NCBI RefSeq assembly: GCF_008710035.1
Contig: NZ_VYKI01000001.1
Location: 342,014 to 406,013, forward strand
Origin: Stenotrophomonas cyclobalanopsidis
GTDB taxonomy: Bacteria > Pseudomonadota > Gammaproteobacteria > Xanthomonadales > Xanthomonadaceae
Direction: 5' to 3'
DNA: 64,000 nt
Shown here: positions 56,810 through 64,000 of the stretch, one piece after another
How the letters are laid out: each line of letters begins with the position of its first letter
Numbering within the stretch: position 1 is the stretch's first letter
Position numbers and translations under genes: made by a program
Notes under the pieces: model-generated
Told to the model about the DNA's origin: nothing
Database searches by the model: none
The model's input: only the letters and a program-made list of their open reading frames with translations

Positions 56810-57256
56810 ATGGCCAGCCCAAAACTCCGCTACGGTCGCCACTCCTGCACCGGCATCGTGTACTCGTTGACCACGACCACCCTTGGCCGTGAGCCCTTCT
56901 TCTCCGATGCCGCCAACGTCGCGGTGCTGGTCGACGCCCTGCGTTTCGTCGAGCGCGCCGGCATCAGCCACAGCCTTGCCTGGGTGGTCATGCCCCATCT
57001 GCATTGGCTGATGGAACTGCAGCAAGGCACGCTCGCCGAATGCATGTCCCTGCTCAAATCCCGCAGCAGCCGCCTGCTGAACCAGCAGCTGGGCCGACGC
57101 GGTGCGGTGTGGCAGCACGGGTACCACGATCACGCGGTGCGCACCGACGAGTCATTGCACGAGAAGGCGATGTACATCATGGCCAACCCGATCCGCGCCG
57201 GGTTGGCCGGCGAGGTGGGGGAGTACCCCTATGCGTGGTGCCGGTGGCCGCTGTAG
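56810..57256 (+). CDS. RAYT, REP-associated tyrosine transposase
   Basis: 148 residues, Y1 (HUH) transposase fold. YGRHSCTGIVYSLTTTT at the start, the HUH motif in WVVMPHLHWLMEL (H-L-H), and the tyrosine region EKAMYIMANPIRAGLAGEVGEYPYAWCRW, where the Y of AMYIMANPIRAG is the expected nucleophile. RAYTs are domesticated relatives of IS200/IS605 transposases that mobilise REP palindromes. It is bracketed by two matching SMAGs (56716 and 57253). ATG 56810 is chosen over an upstream start inside the first SMAG region. Its TAG stop lies in the right SMAG. Confidence 0.87.
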   Translation: MASPKLRYGRHSCTGIVYSLTTTTLGREPFFSDAANVAVLVDALRFVERAGISHSLAWVVMPHLHWLMELQQGTLAECMSLLKSRSSRLLNQQLGRRGAVWQHGYHDHAVRTDESLHEKAMYIMANPIRAGLAGEVGEYPYAWCRWPL

Positions 57257-57279
57257 ATCCACGCATGGCGTGAATCTAC
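57253..57279. repeat. SMAG element with GTAG at both ends
   Basis: GTAGATCCACG(CATGG)CGTGAATCTAC. The left GTAG gives the RAYT gene its stop and the right CTAC gives the convergent lpxL-like gene its stop, so one 27-bp element ends two genes. Confidence 0.82.
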
Positions 57280-58193
57280 TTGTAGAAATCGCTGCGGCCG
57301 CCGGGCTGGCGCTTGAACCGCCGATGGATCCACAGGTACTGGTCCGGGGCCTCGCGCACCATCTGTTCGATGGCCTGGTTGACCCGCGTGGTATCGGCTT
57401 CCACGTCCTCGCTGGGGAAGTTCTCCAGCGGCGCGCCGATCCTCAGGAAGTACTTTCCGCCTTCGCGGCGGTGGAAGTAGGGAATGACCGCGCAGCCGGT
57501 CATCCGCGCCAGCTGGTGGGTGGCGGTGATGGTAGCGGCGGTGTGGCCGAAGAACGGCACGAACACGGTGTCCTTGCCGCGCATGTCCTGGTCTGGCGCG
57601 TACCACAGGAAGCCGCCCTTCTTCAGGTGGCGCACGGTGGCACGGATGTCCTCGTTGGCATACATCGCCTTGGCGTAGCGCAGCCGGCCGAACTTCACCG
57701 CCCACTCGTACACCGGGTTCTTGTGCTTGCGGTACATGCCCGACAGGTCGACGTGGTCGCACAGCAGGCGGCCGCACATCTCCAGGGTCATGAAATGGCC
57801 CGACACCAGCAGCACGCCGCGGCCTTCGGCCTGCATCTGCTTCAGGTGCTCCAGGCCTTCAATCTGTACCTGCGGGCGGATGCTGTCGATGCTGCCCCAC
57901 CACGAACGCGCGCATTCGAAGATGCCCACGCCGAGGGCGTCGAAGCTGTCGCGCACCAGGCGGTTGCGCCAGGCCTCGTCCTTCTCGGGGAAGCACAGCT
58001 TGAGGTTGACCTCGGCGGCACGGCGGCGGCTGCCAAGCGTGCGCCAGGTGATCCAGCCGACGCCGCGGCCGAGCGCGCGCTGCAGCATCCAGGGCAGCCG
58101 GGCGATGCCGAACGCGGCGAACATGGCCGCGAACATCGGCCAGTTGCGGGGATCGGCCAGGGACGGGCGGACGGCGGTAGAGGCATCGGACAT
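57276..58193 (-). CDS. lpxL: lipid A acyltransferase (LpxL/HtrB family)
   Basis: 305 residues. One N-terminal hydrophobic segment (about residues 17-35), then the LPLAT domain with the HX4(D/E) catalytic motif in LVSGHFMTLEMCGR and the later MYRKHKNPVYEW, WYAPDQDMRG and FVPFFGHTAATI. Such enzymes add a secondary acyl chain to Kdo2-lipid IVA on the inner membrane. Divergent from waaA, which makes the Kdo2 substrate. TAGAAT lies 6 nt before ATG 58193. The stop lies in a SMAG. LpxL versus LpxM/LpxP cannot be settled from sequence. Confidence 0.87.
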   Translation of the reverse strand: MSDASTAVRPSLADPRNWPMFAAMFAAFGIARLPWMLQRALGRGVGWITWRTLGSRRRAAEVNLKLCFPEKDEAWRNRLVRDSFDALGVGIFECARSWWGSIDSIRPQVQIEGLEHLKQMQAEGRGVLLVSGHFMTLEMCGRLLCDHVDLSGMYRKHKNPVYEWAVKFGRLRYAKAMYANEDIRATVRHLKKGGFLWYAPDQDMRGKDTVFVPFFGHTAATITATHQLARMTGCAVIPYFHRREGGKYFLRIGAPLENFPSEDVEADTTRVNQAIEQMVREAPDQYLWIHRRFKRQPGGRSDFYK

Positions 58194-58253
58194 GCCGCCA
58201 TTCTACCAACCCCGCCGCGTGTCTTTCCCGGGGGGCTCCCGTATCCTTGCTGC
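58194..58253. promoter_or_regulatory. divergent leaderless-type promoters of lpxL and waaA
   Basis: 60-bp gap. Leftward: TAGAAT (58205-58200) with 6 nt to ATG 58193. Rightward: TATCCT (58242-58247) with 6 nt to ATG 58254. The two -35 regions would overlap in the middle, so the genes are probably balanced against each other. Confidence 0.45.
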
Positions 58254-59552
58254 ATGCGTAAAGACCCTGTCGAATGGATCCTGCGCGGCCTGTACTCGGC
58301 CGTGCTCTACATCCTGCTGCCGATCACCGTGTACCACCTGGTGTGGCGCGGCTTCCGGGTCCGTGAATACTTCCGGCGCTGGGATGAACGCTATGCGTCC
58401 TACCCGCAGCCGACCGGCCAGCCGCGGGTCTGGCTGCACGCGGTCTCGGTGGGCGAGGTCAACGCCGCCGCGCCGCTGGTCAACGCCCTGCGCGAGCAGC
58501 GGCCGGACATCCGCTGGGTCATCACCACCATCACCCCGACCGGTTCGGAACGGGTGCGCGCGCTGTGGGGCGACGCGCTGGACCACGTCTACCTGCCGTA
58601 TGACGTACCGGGCAGCGTCAACCGCTTCCTCGGCCACTTCCAGCCCAGCCTGGCCCTGATCCTGGAAACCGAACTGTGGCCGAACATGCTGTTCGGCTGC
58701 CGTGACCGCCGCATCCCGGTCTACATCCTCAACGCCCGCCTGTCGGCCCGCTCGCTGCGTGGCTACCGGGTGCTGGCCGCGCTCATCCGCCGCGCGCTGC
58801 GCACCGTCACCTGCGTGGCCGCACAGTCGGAAGATGATGCGGCGCGCTTCGTGCAGCTCGGCGCGGCGCCGGAGCAGGTACAGGCGCTGGGCAACCTGAA
58901 GTTCGACATCGCCACGCCGGACGTGCGGCCGTTCGTGGCCCAGTTCCATGCGCAGGTGCCGGCTTCGCGTCCGGTGTGGATCGCTGCCAGCACCCACGAT
59001 GGCGAAGAGCAGGCGGTGATCGACCTGCATCGGCGCCTGCGCGAGCGCCATCCGGACCTGCTGCTGCTGTGGGCACCACGCCATCCCGAGCGATTCCCGA
59101 AGGTCGAGGCTCTGGCCCGCGAGCAGGGCTGGAGCGTGGCCACGCGCCGTGCGCAGCAGTGGCCGATGGCGGGCACCGAAGTGTTCGTCATCGATACGCT
59201 GGGCGAACTGATGCCGTTCTATGGCTGCGCGCAGGTCGCCTTCGTCGGCGGCAGCCTGCAGGCCATCGGCGGGCACAACCTGCTGGAACCGGCAGCGATG
59301 GGCACGGCTGCGGTGACCGGTCCGCACCTGCATAATTTCTCAGAGATCTCGCGGCGCATGCGCGAGGCCGGGGCGCTGCTGATCGGCGAGGACGTGCAGG
59401 CGGTGGGCGATCTGCTGCAGCACCTGCTGGACGACGCGCAGGCCCGCGAGGACATGGCGCGGGTCGGTTGCACGCTGGTGAGCAACGGCCGCGGGGCCCT
59501 GCAGCGCACGCTGGCGCTGGTCGCGCCGCACCTGCCGCCGCCGCGCGGCTAA
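58254..59552 (+). CDS. waaA: Kdo transferase WaaA (KdtA)
   Basis: 432 residues. An N-terminal membrane anchor (LYSAVLYILLPITVYHLVWRG) and a GT-B fold: VWLHAVSVGEVNAAAPL (Glu is the catalytic base in the HAxSxGE motif), WVITTITPTGSERV, LILETELWPN, ALGNLKFDI and the C-terminal GGSLQAIGGHNLLEPAAMG. It transfers Kdo from CMP-Kdo to lipid IVA at the inner face of the cytoplasmic membrane. Divergent from the lpxL-like gene. Confidence 0.94.
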   Translation: MRKDPVEWILRGLYSAVLYILLPITVYHLVWRGFRVREYFRRWDERYASYPQPTGQPRVWLHAVSVGEVNAAAPLVNALREQRPDIRWVITTITPTGSERVRALWGDALDHVYLPYDVPGSVNRFLGHFQPSLALILETELWPNMLFGCRDRRIPVYILNARLSARSLRGYRVLAALIRRALRTVTCVAAQSEDDAARFVQLGAAPEQVQALGNLKFDIATPDVRPFVAQFHAQVPASRPVWIAASTHDGEEQAVIDLHRRLRERHPDLLLLWAPRHPERFPKVEALAREQGWSVATRRAQQWPMAGTEVFVIDTLGELMPFYGCAQVAFVGGSLQAIGGHNLLEPAAMGTAAVTGPHLHNFSEISRRMREAGALLIGEDVQAVGDLLQHLLDDAQAREDMARVGCTLVSNGRGALQRTLALVAPHLPPPRG

Positions 59553-59765
59553 GACAGGCGCACGGTGCCGTGCCGGCACTGTCGCGTTCAACAGATTCAA
59601 GCCTGCTTGACACCCGCCGCGCTGTCGTAGTCGGACCGCCATGCATCGTCGCCCCGTGGCTGCCATCACAACGCGGCACACGTTCGGCCGATTCTGATTC
59701 CGTCCCTTGGTCCGTGCTGCCAGCCTGATGTCCATCACGCTTGGATGGCATCAAGGGAGCTTGCG

Positions 59766-61025
59766 ATGAAGGACGACAGCGGTAGCGGTCTGCGCAGCGG
59801 GCACGCGGCGTTCGACCGGTTGGGCAGCGACCACCTGCTGGTGCTGGCGCTGACCCTGCTGATCGGGGGCAGTGTGATCGCGCTGGTCAGCCATAACACC
59901 GCGGCACGCGCGGGGCCGGCCATCGTGCTGAGCCTGTTGCTGGCGGCCGTGGGCACAGCGCCGCTGCTGTTCTGCCTGCGCGAGGTCATGCGCCGCACGC
60001 CGGATGCAGCAGGGCTGCCGGCGTTGTTGCAGGGTGTGTGCGGGCAACGGATGGCGGCCGTCCTGCTGGCCCTGCTGCTGCTGGATCTGCTGGCCACCCT
60101 GGCCGGTGCCGCGCAGTCAGGGGCCCGCCACCTGTACGCCGCCGCCGGCGCGCTCGGCGCAGCGCCGCAGCGCTGGCTGCCGATATCCATGGCGGCGGCG
60201 CTGGGCCTGCTGCCGGTCGGCCTGGCGGCGATGCTGCGGCCACGTCGTGCGCTGCTGGTCGCCTGCGGGCTGCTGACCGTGAAAGTGGGCTTGGGCCTGC
60301 TGCTGGTGCTGCTGGCCGCGCGCTACGTGCATTACGGCAACTGGGTGCCGTGGATGCCGTCCTCCACCGGGGCGCATCGTTTCGGCCTGGGCGGCGTGGT
60401 GGCCGCGGCCGTGCCCCTGTTGGGGGTGTTTGCCAGCGCGGGCCTGCTGCTGGGCGTGGCACCGCGGGTGCAGCGACCCCACCGGCAGCTGACCCAGGTG
60501 GCGGGTGGTGCGGTCCTGGCGGCCATGCTGCTGCTGATGGGACTGGCGGCGCTGCAGTCGGGCCTGGTGCAGTTCGCGGCGCTCGACAGCACGCGGCCGC
60601 TGACGGTGGCCGTGCAGGCGGTCCCGCAGCTGCAGTGGATGCTGCCGCTGCTGCCGGTGGCAGGCTGGGCCGGGCTGATGGCGCTGCAGGTGGTGGTGGT
60701 GCTGCTGGCGGTGGAACTGCTGCCGGCGCTGTGGCGGCGGCCGCGTGCTGCCGCTGATCGTGACGATTGCGATCCGGGGCGGGCAACGCTGGCCTTGGGT
60801 ATGGCTGCGCTGGCGATGCTGCTGGTGCCTTGGCTGCCCGAGCGCGCGGTGTTGCCGCCGGGCCTTGGCGTGTTGCCGTTGCTCGCAGTGGTGTGCCTGG
60901 GTCTGCTTCGCCCACAGGGCCAGGTGCCGCGACAGCGCACGGCGTTGATCTGCCTGTTGGCGCCGTTGGCGGCCGTGTTGTGCCTGGTGCCGCTGGCCCG
61001 GCAGATCCAGCTTTGGCAGGGGTAG
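59766..61025 (+). CDS. multi-pass membrane protein, amino-acid-permease-like
   Basis: 419 residues with about 11 hydrophobic helices (HLLVLALTLLIGGSVIALVSH; IVLSLLLAAVGTAPLLFCLR; VKVGLGLLLVLLAARYV; LLLGVAPR). Overall layout resembles APC-superfamily permeases, but I see no clear family signature, so transport function is a guess. ATG 59766 has GGGAG at good distance; an in-frame ATG 21 bp upstream is less likely. The 213-bp gap before it shows no gene. SMAGs follow the stop. Confidence 0.65.
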   Translation: MKDDSGSGLRSGHAAFDRLGSDHLLVLALTLLIGGSVIALVSHNTAARAGPAIVLSLLLAAVGTAPLLFCLREVMRRTPDAAGLPALLQGVCGQRMAAVLLALLLLDLLATLAGAAQSGARHLYAAAGALGAAPQRWLPISMAAALGLLPVGLAAMLRPRRALLVACGLLTVKVGLGLLLVLLAARYVHYGNWVPWMPSSTGAHRFGLGGVVAAAVPLLGVFASAGLLLGVAPRVQRPHRQLTQVAGGAVLAAMLLLMGLAALQSGLVQFAALDSTRPLTVAVQAVPQLQWMLPLLPVAGWAGLMALQVVVVLLAVELLPALWRRPRAAADRDDCDPGRATLALGMAALAMLLVPWLPERAVLPPGLGVLPLLAVVCLGLLRPQGQVPRQRTALICLLAPLAAVLCLVPLARQIQLWQG

Positions 61026-61075
61026 GGAGGCGCAACCGCGAACGGCATCCACGCATGGCGCGGTTCCGCGCGCCA

Positions 61076-61144
61076 GTAGATCCACGCCACGCGTGGATGC
61101 ACGCGCGCCCGCACCATGCCAGTAGATCCACGCCATGCGTGGAT
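61076..61144. repeat. two direct SMAG elements
   Basis: GTAGATCCACG(CCACG)CGTGGATG at 61076-61099 and GTAGATCCACG(CCATG)CGTGGATG at 61122-61144, the same subfamily as those beside the RAYT gene. Confidence 0.78.
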
Positions 61145-61166
61145 GCTCCCCCGGCGACCCGCACCC

Positions 61167-61195
61167 ACAAAAAAGCCACCCTCGCGGGTGGCTTC
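61167..61195 (-). terminator. rho-independent terminator of tolC
   Basis: On the minus strand: AGCCACCC, loop GCGA, GGGTGGCT, then a T6 run. It lies 25 bp after the tolC stop. Confidence 0.8.
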
Positions 61196-61219
61196 TTCGT
61201 TCTACCGGCAGGCGACGAC

Positions 61220-62578
61220 TCAGTTCGTGGTCGTGGCCGGGTTGCCGGCATCCTGGGTCAGCAGGCGGTTGATGTCCTGCAGTTCGGCCACGTCCAGCGC
61301 ACCGAGCGACTGGCTCAGCAGCAGGCGGTTCTGCAGGAAGGTGTAGCGGGCGTTGGCGTAGTCCAGCTGCGCCGAGAACAGGATGCGCTGGTTCTGGATC
61401 ACGTCCAGCACAGTGCGGGTACCCACTTCCAGGCCGACCTGCGACGCGTCATACGCGCTCTGCGCCGAGACCACTGCCAGGCGGCGGGCTTCCACTTCGC
61501 TGATGCCCTGCACCAGGGTCTGGTAGGCATTGCGGGTGTTGCGGTCCAGGGCGCGCTTCTGCTGCTCGTAGCCGTCCTGGGCGATGTCACGCTGGGCCAG
61601 CGCCTGGCGCACGCCGGACTGGGTGGCACCGCCGGAGAAGATCGGCACGCTCAGGGTCAGGCCGATGCTGTTGGTGCGTGCATCCGGGGACAGCGAACCG
61701 GAACCGACGCTGTCGCCCCAGGTCGCGCTCTTGCCCCAGCTGCCGCCCAGCGACAGGGTCGGGTAGTGGCCGCCACGGGCCGCCTGCACACCGGCTTCAG
61801 CCGCGCTGACCTTCAGTTCCTGCGCCTTCAGCGCCGGGTTCTGGCTGGTCGCCTGCTGCACCAGTTCGCTGATGTTGCCGCGGTTGGCCGGCACTTCCGG
61901 ACGGAAGTCGGCCGGCAGGCCCTTCAGGTTCATCACCGGCTGGCCGGTCAGTTCGGTCAGGGCCTGATAGTTATCGGCCAGGGTGTTCTGCGCAACGATG
62001 GTGTTGGCGCGTGCCTGGTCGTACTGGGCACGTGCTTCGTGCACGTCGGTGATCGGCGCCAGGCCCACTTCCAGGCGCTTGTCGGCGAAGTCGAACTGCT
62101 TCTTCGCGGCCGCTTCATTGGTCTGTGCGGCGTTCAGCGATTCGATCGCCACCAGCACGTTGAAGTAGGCCGCCGAGCTGCGCACGATCAGGCTGTCGTT
62201 GGCCGAATCGAGGGTGAAATCCGCCGCCTTGCTCAGCTCACGCTGCGAGCGCAGGTTGTTGATCTGCGTCCAGTTGAAAAGCGTCTGGCTGCCGTCGATC
62301 GTGTAGTTGCGGCGCTTGCTGGTGACGGTGCCGGAGTTGGCATCGGCATCGGCTTCGGTGCGCGTGCGGTTCAACGAGGCGGTGCCGTTGATCTGCGGCA
62401 GCAGCGCGGCACGCGCCTGCACGGCGCCTTCCTTGTCGTACAGCCGGGTCGATTCGGCGGCCGACAGTTGCGGATCGCCATTGCGTGCCATTTCGTAGAC
62501 CTGCAGCAGGTCGGCGGCATGGGCGGACAACGGCAGCAGGGCAGTGGCCAGCGCAACAGCGAGGGATCGGCGGATCAT
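61220..62578 (-). CDS. tolC: TolC family outer-membrane channel
   Basis: 452 residues. A signal peptide (LAVALATALLPLSAHA) and two OEP repeats with the TolC pattern: VYEMARNGDPQLSAAESTR, ARAALLPQINGTASLNRT, RLEVGLAPITDVHEARAQYDQA and, in repeat 2, GLEVGTRTVLDVIQNQRILFSAQLDYANARY. No lipobox Cys, unlike the NodT-type channel at 2.8-4.2 kb. It is the trimeric exit duct for RND, MFS or ABC exporters and type I secretion. The in-frame start 75 bp earlier gives no signal peptide at its N-terminus. It starts 16 bp after the methyltransferase stop. Confidence 0.92.
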   Translation of the reverse strand: MIRRSLAVALATALLPLSAHAADLLQVYEMARNGDPQLSAAESTRLYDKEGAVQARAALLPQINGTASLNRTRTEADADANSGTVTSKRRNYTIDGSQTLFNWTQINNLRSQRELSKAADFTLDSANDSLIVRSSAAYFNVLVAIESLNAAQTNEAAAKKQFDFADKRLEVGLAPITDVHEARAQYDQARANTIVAQNTLADNYQALTELTGQPVMNLKGLPADFRPEVPANRGNISELVQQATSQNPALKAQELKVSAAEAGVQAARGGHYPTLSLGGSWGKSATWGDSVGSGSLSPDARTNSIGLTLSVPIFSGGATQSGVRQALAQRDIAQDGYEQQKRALDRNTRNAYQTLVQGISEVEARRLAVVSAQSAYDASQVGLEVGTRTVLDVIQNQRILFSAQLDYANARYTFLQNRLLLSQSLGALDVAELQDINRLLTQDAGNPATTTN

Positions 62579-62594
62579 TGCGGCTTCCTTGGAC

Positions 62595-63242
62595 TCAGAG
62601 GTGGAACTGGGGTGCCGGGGCGGCACCGCGCAGGTAATCGATATCGGTTTCAAACAGCGATTCGGTGCTGCCGTCGGCCTTGACCAGCAGGGCTTCCATC
62701 GCCGGCGAACGGCCGTGGATCACGAACAGGCGACCACCGGGACGCAGCCACGAGGCGAACTGTGACGGCACCACGTCGACCGCGCCAGTGACACAGATCA
62801 CGTCGAAACGGCGCTCGGTCTGCCAGGTCAGGGCATCGGCCACTTCGACGCGGACGTTGGTGCCCAGGCCCGAAGCATCCAGGCGGGCGCGTGCAGCAGC
62901 GGCCAGCTCCGGGTCGATTTCCAGGCTCAGCACGTCGCGCGCCAGCGCGCCGATGCAGGCCGAGAGGAAGCCGCTGCCGGTGCCGATTTCAAGCACTTCG
63001 TCACCCGGCTGCAGATCCAGCGCCTGCAGGGTACGGCCCTCGATGACCGGCTTCATCATCTTCTGGCCGTTGCCGATCGGCAGTTCGACATCGGCATAGG
63101 CCAGCGCCCGGTGCGCGTCGGCGACAAAGGCCTCGCGCGGCAGGCGGGCGAGCACGTCGAGCACCTTGATGTCCAGCACGTCCCAGGGACGGATCTGCTG
63201 TTCCACCATCAGTTCGCGGGCGTGGGCGTAATCAATCGTCAT
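62595..63242 (-). CDS. pcm: protein-L-isoaspartate O-methyltransferase-like protein
   Basis: 215 residues, PIMT/rRNA-methyltransferase-like SAM fold. The N-terminal ARELMVEQQIRPWDVLDIKVLDVLARLPREAFV, QKMMKPVIEGRTLQAL and motif I DEVLEIGTGSGFLSACIGALA fit the PIMT family, though the usual GxGQTIS is replaced by GNGQKMM, as in many proteobacterial relatives upstream of tolC. It may repair isoaspartate or have diverged in substrate. ATG 63242 is preferred over a TTG 9 bp upstream. Co-transcribed with tolC. TAAAAT lies about 35 nt upstream. Confidence 0.85.
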   Translation of the reverse strand: MTIDYAHARELMVEQQIRPWDVLDIKVLDVLARLPREAFVADAHRALAYADVELPIGNGQKMMKPVIEGRTLQALDLQPGDEVLEIGTGSGFLSACIGALARDVLSLEIDPELAAAARARLDASGLGTNVRVEVADALTWQTERRFDVICVTGAVDVVPSQFASWLRPGGRLFVIHGRSPAMEALLVKADGSTESLFETDIDYLRGAAPAPQFHL

Positions 63243-63381
63243 GAGGTTCAAATCCAGCGCAGTGGGCCGGCCATTTTACCGGTGCCGGAGGCCGGCGGCG
63301 CGCCCAGAGCATCAGCTTTCGGGCGGCCGGGGTCGCAGTGCCGGAAGTCATCGCGACCTCCGGTTTGTTCAGTTTGGTGCT

Positions 63382-64000
63382 TCAGGCGCTTCCAGGCCCC
63401 CGCGGCGCATAGGCGCGCAGGAAGAAATCGACGCTGTCGGGCACGTGGTTGCAAGCATCGCACTGCCCCGGTGACAGCGGCATGCCGCACATCCGGCTCA
63501 TATGCACCTCGCCCTTGATGAGGGTCAGGAACTGCTGGCCGGCCAAGCGGAAATCGCTGATCTCAAGCTCGCCGCGCGCGGTGCGCGAGCGCAGGAAATC
63601 GGCCAGCGCCTCGCAGGTGCGTTCCGGGCCGGCCTGCCAGAACAGTTCGCGCAGCCGTTCGTCGGTTTCCGGGGCCATCATCACCCGCTGGACCGAGATC
63701 GCCGCATCGGAAGTGATCATCTCGAAGAAGGCCTGGCCGATGCCCAGCAGCTGGTCGCGCAGCGGGCCTTCGGCATCGGCCACGAACAGCGCGTCCGGCA
63801 GCATCTCCATGCACTTGGACTGCACAGCTTCGGTGAAAAGCGTTTCTTTATCGCCGAAATGGCTGTAAACGGTCAGCTTCGATACACCCGCCTGGGCGGC
63901 GATGCTGTCCATGCTCACGCCGGTATAGCCCTGTTCTACGAACAGGGTCTTGGCCGCTTCGAGGATTGCCGCGCGCTTGCCGAGGTCCTTCGGACGCCCG
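63382..64000 (-). CDS. TetR/AcrR family regulator, 5' end outside the window
   Basis: At least 205 residues are visible; the frame is open to the window edge. The N-terminal helix-turn-helix reads RAAILEAAKTLFVEQGYTGVSMDSIAAQAGVSKLTVYSHFGDKETLF, given here in segments: AKTLFVEQGYTGVS, then IAAQAGVSKLTVYSHFGDKE. The C-terminal ligand/dimer domain contains a Cys-rich end (MCGMPLSPGQCDAC). It lies 139 bp upstream of the pcm-tolC operon on the same strand and could control it, though many TetR regulators act on a divergent gene, here out of view. Confidence 0.85.
   Translation of the reverse strand, partial: GRPKDLGKRAAILEAAKTLFVEQGYTGVSMDSIAAQAGVSKLTVYSHFGDKETLFTEAVQSKCMEMLPDALFVADAEGPLRDQLLGIGQAFFEMITSDAAISVQRVMMAPETDERLRELFWQAGPERTCEALADFLRSRTARGELEISDFRLAGQQFLTLIKGEVHMSRMCGMPLSPGQCDACNHVPDSVDFFLRAYAPRGPGSA

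Overview
The window looks like chromosomal DNA of a Stenotrophomonas species, most likely of the S. maltophilia complex. The sequence is very GC-rich, the proteins are of Xanthomonadaceae type (two TonB-dependent receptors, OprO/OprP-like porins, a CitMHS transporter, a GH92 mannosidase), and the intergenic spaces are full of short palindromes beginning with GTAG, the hallmark of SMAG/REP elements. A RAYT (REP-associated tyrosine transposase) gene sits among them. No rRNA, tRNA, CRISPR array, prophage or complete insertion sequence was seen.

Layout, left to right. 0.25-4.2 kb: a tripartite MFS efflux operon (inner-membrane pump, HlyD adaptor, NodT-type outer-membrane lipoprotein). 4.4-5.4 kb: a decayed gene and a small conserved protein. 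5.5-9.9 kb: a DegV protein, then a leftward operon of two secreted amidohydrolase-fold proteins (one has lost its metal ligands) and a DsbA-like protein. 10.1-13.5 kb: a subtilisin-type autotransporter. 13.7-22.5 kb: housekeeping genes (AMP nucleosidase, DUF924, a three-domain glutaredoxin, polysaccharide deacetylase, methyltransferase, GDSL hydrolase, AlaA-like aminotransferase, RsgA, a QEGLA-motif protein).

22.5-32.5 kb appears to be a tricarboxylate uptake module: a TonB receptor, a leftward porin-CitMHS-SDR operon, and a divergent OmpR-type regulator, sensor kinase and periplasmic binding protein. 32.5-46.2 kb concerns C4-dicarboxylates: a LuxR-type regulator, a Cache/PAS hybrid kinase, a porin, DctA and the malic enzyme MaeB. 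Between regulator and kinase lies an AT-richer insert (about 33.2-36.9 kb). It holds a four-gene operon for a small secreted Cys-rich protein, a lipoprotein, a GlcNAc-transferase-type glycosyltransferase and a GalE-like epimerase. This is my best candidate for an undescribed system. 46.7-54 kb is a mannoside/glycan locus (BSP-type peptidase, GH92, TonB receptor). 54-59.5 kb holds lipopolysaccharide genes (GT4, O-antigen-ligase-like, LpxL-like, WaaA) interrupted by the RAYT gene. 59.8-64 kb ends with a permease-like protein, TolC, a PIMT-like methyltransferase and a TetR regulator cut by the window edge.

Two patterns run across the window. First, several SMAG elements donate the TAG of their GTAG head as the stop codon of the adjacent gene. 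Second, at least six genes have a -10-like hexamer 6-7 nt before the ATG, the geometry expected for leaderless mRNAs.
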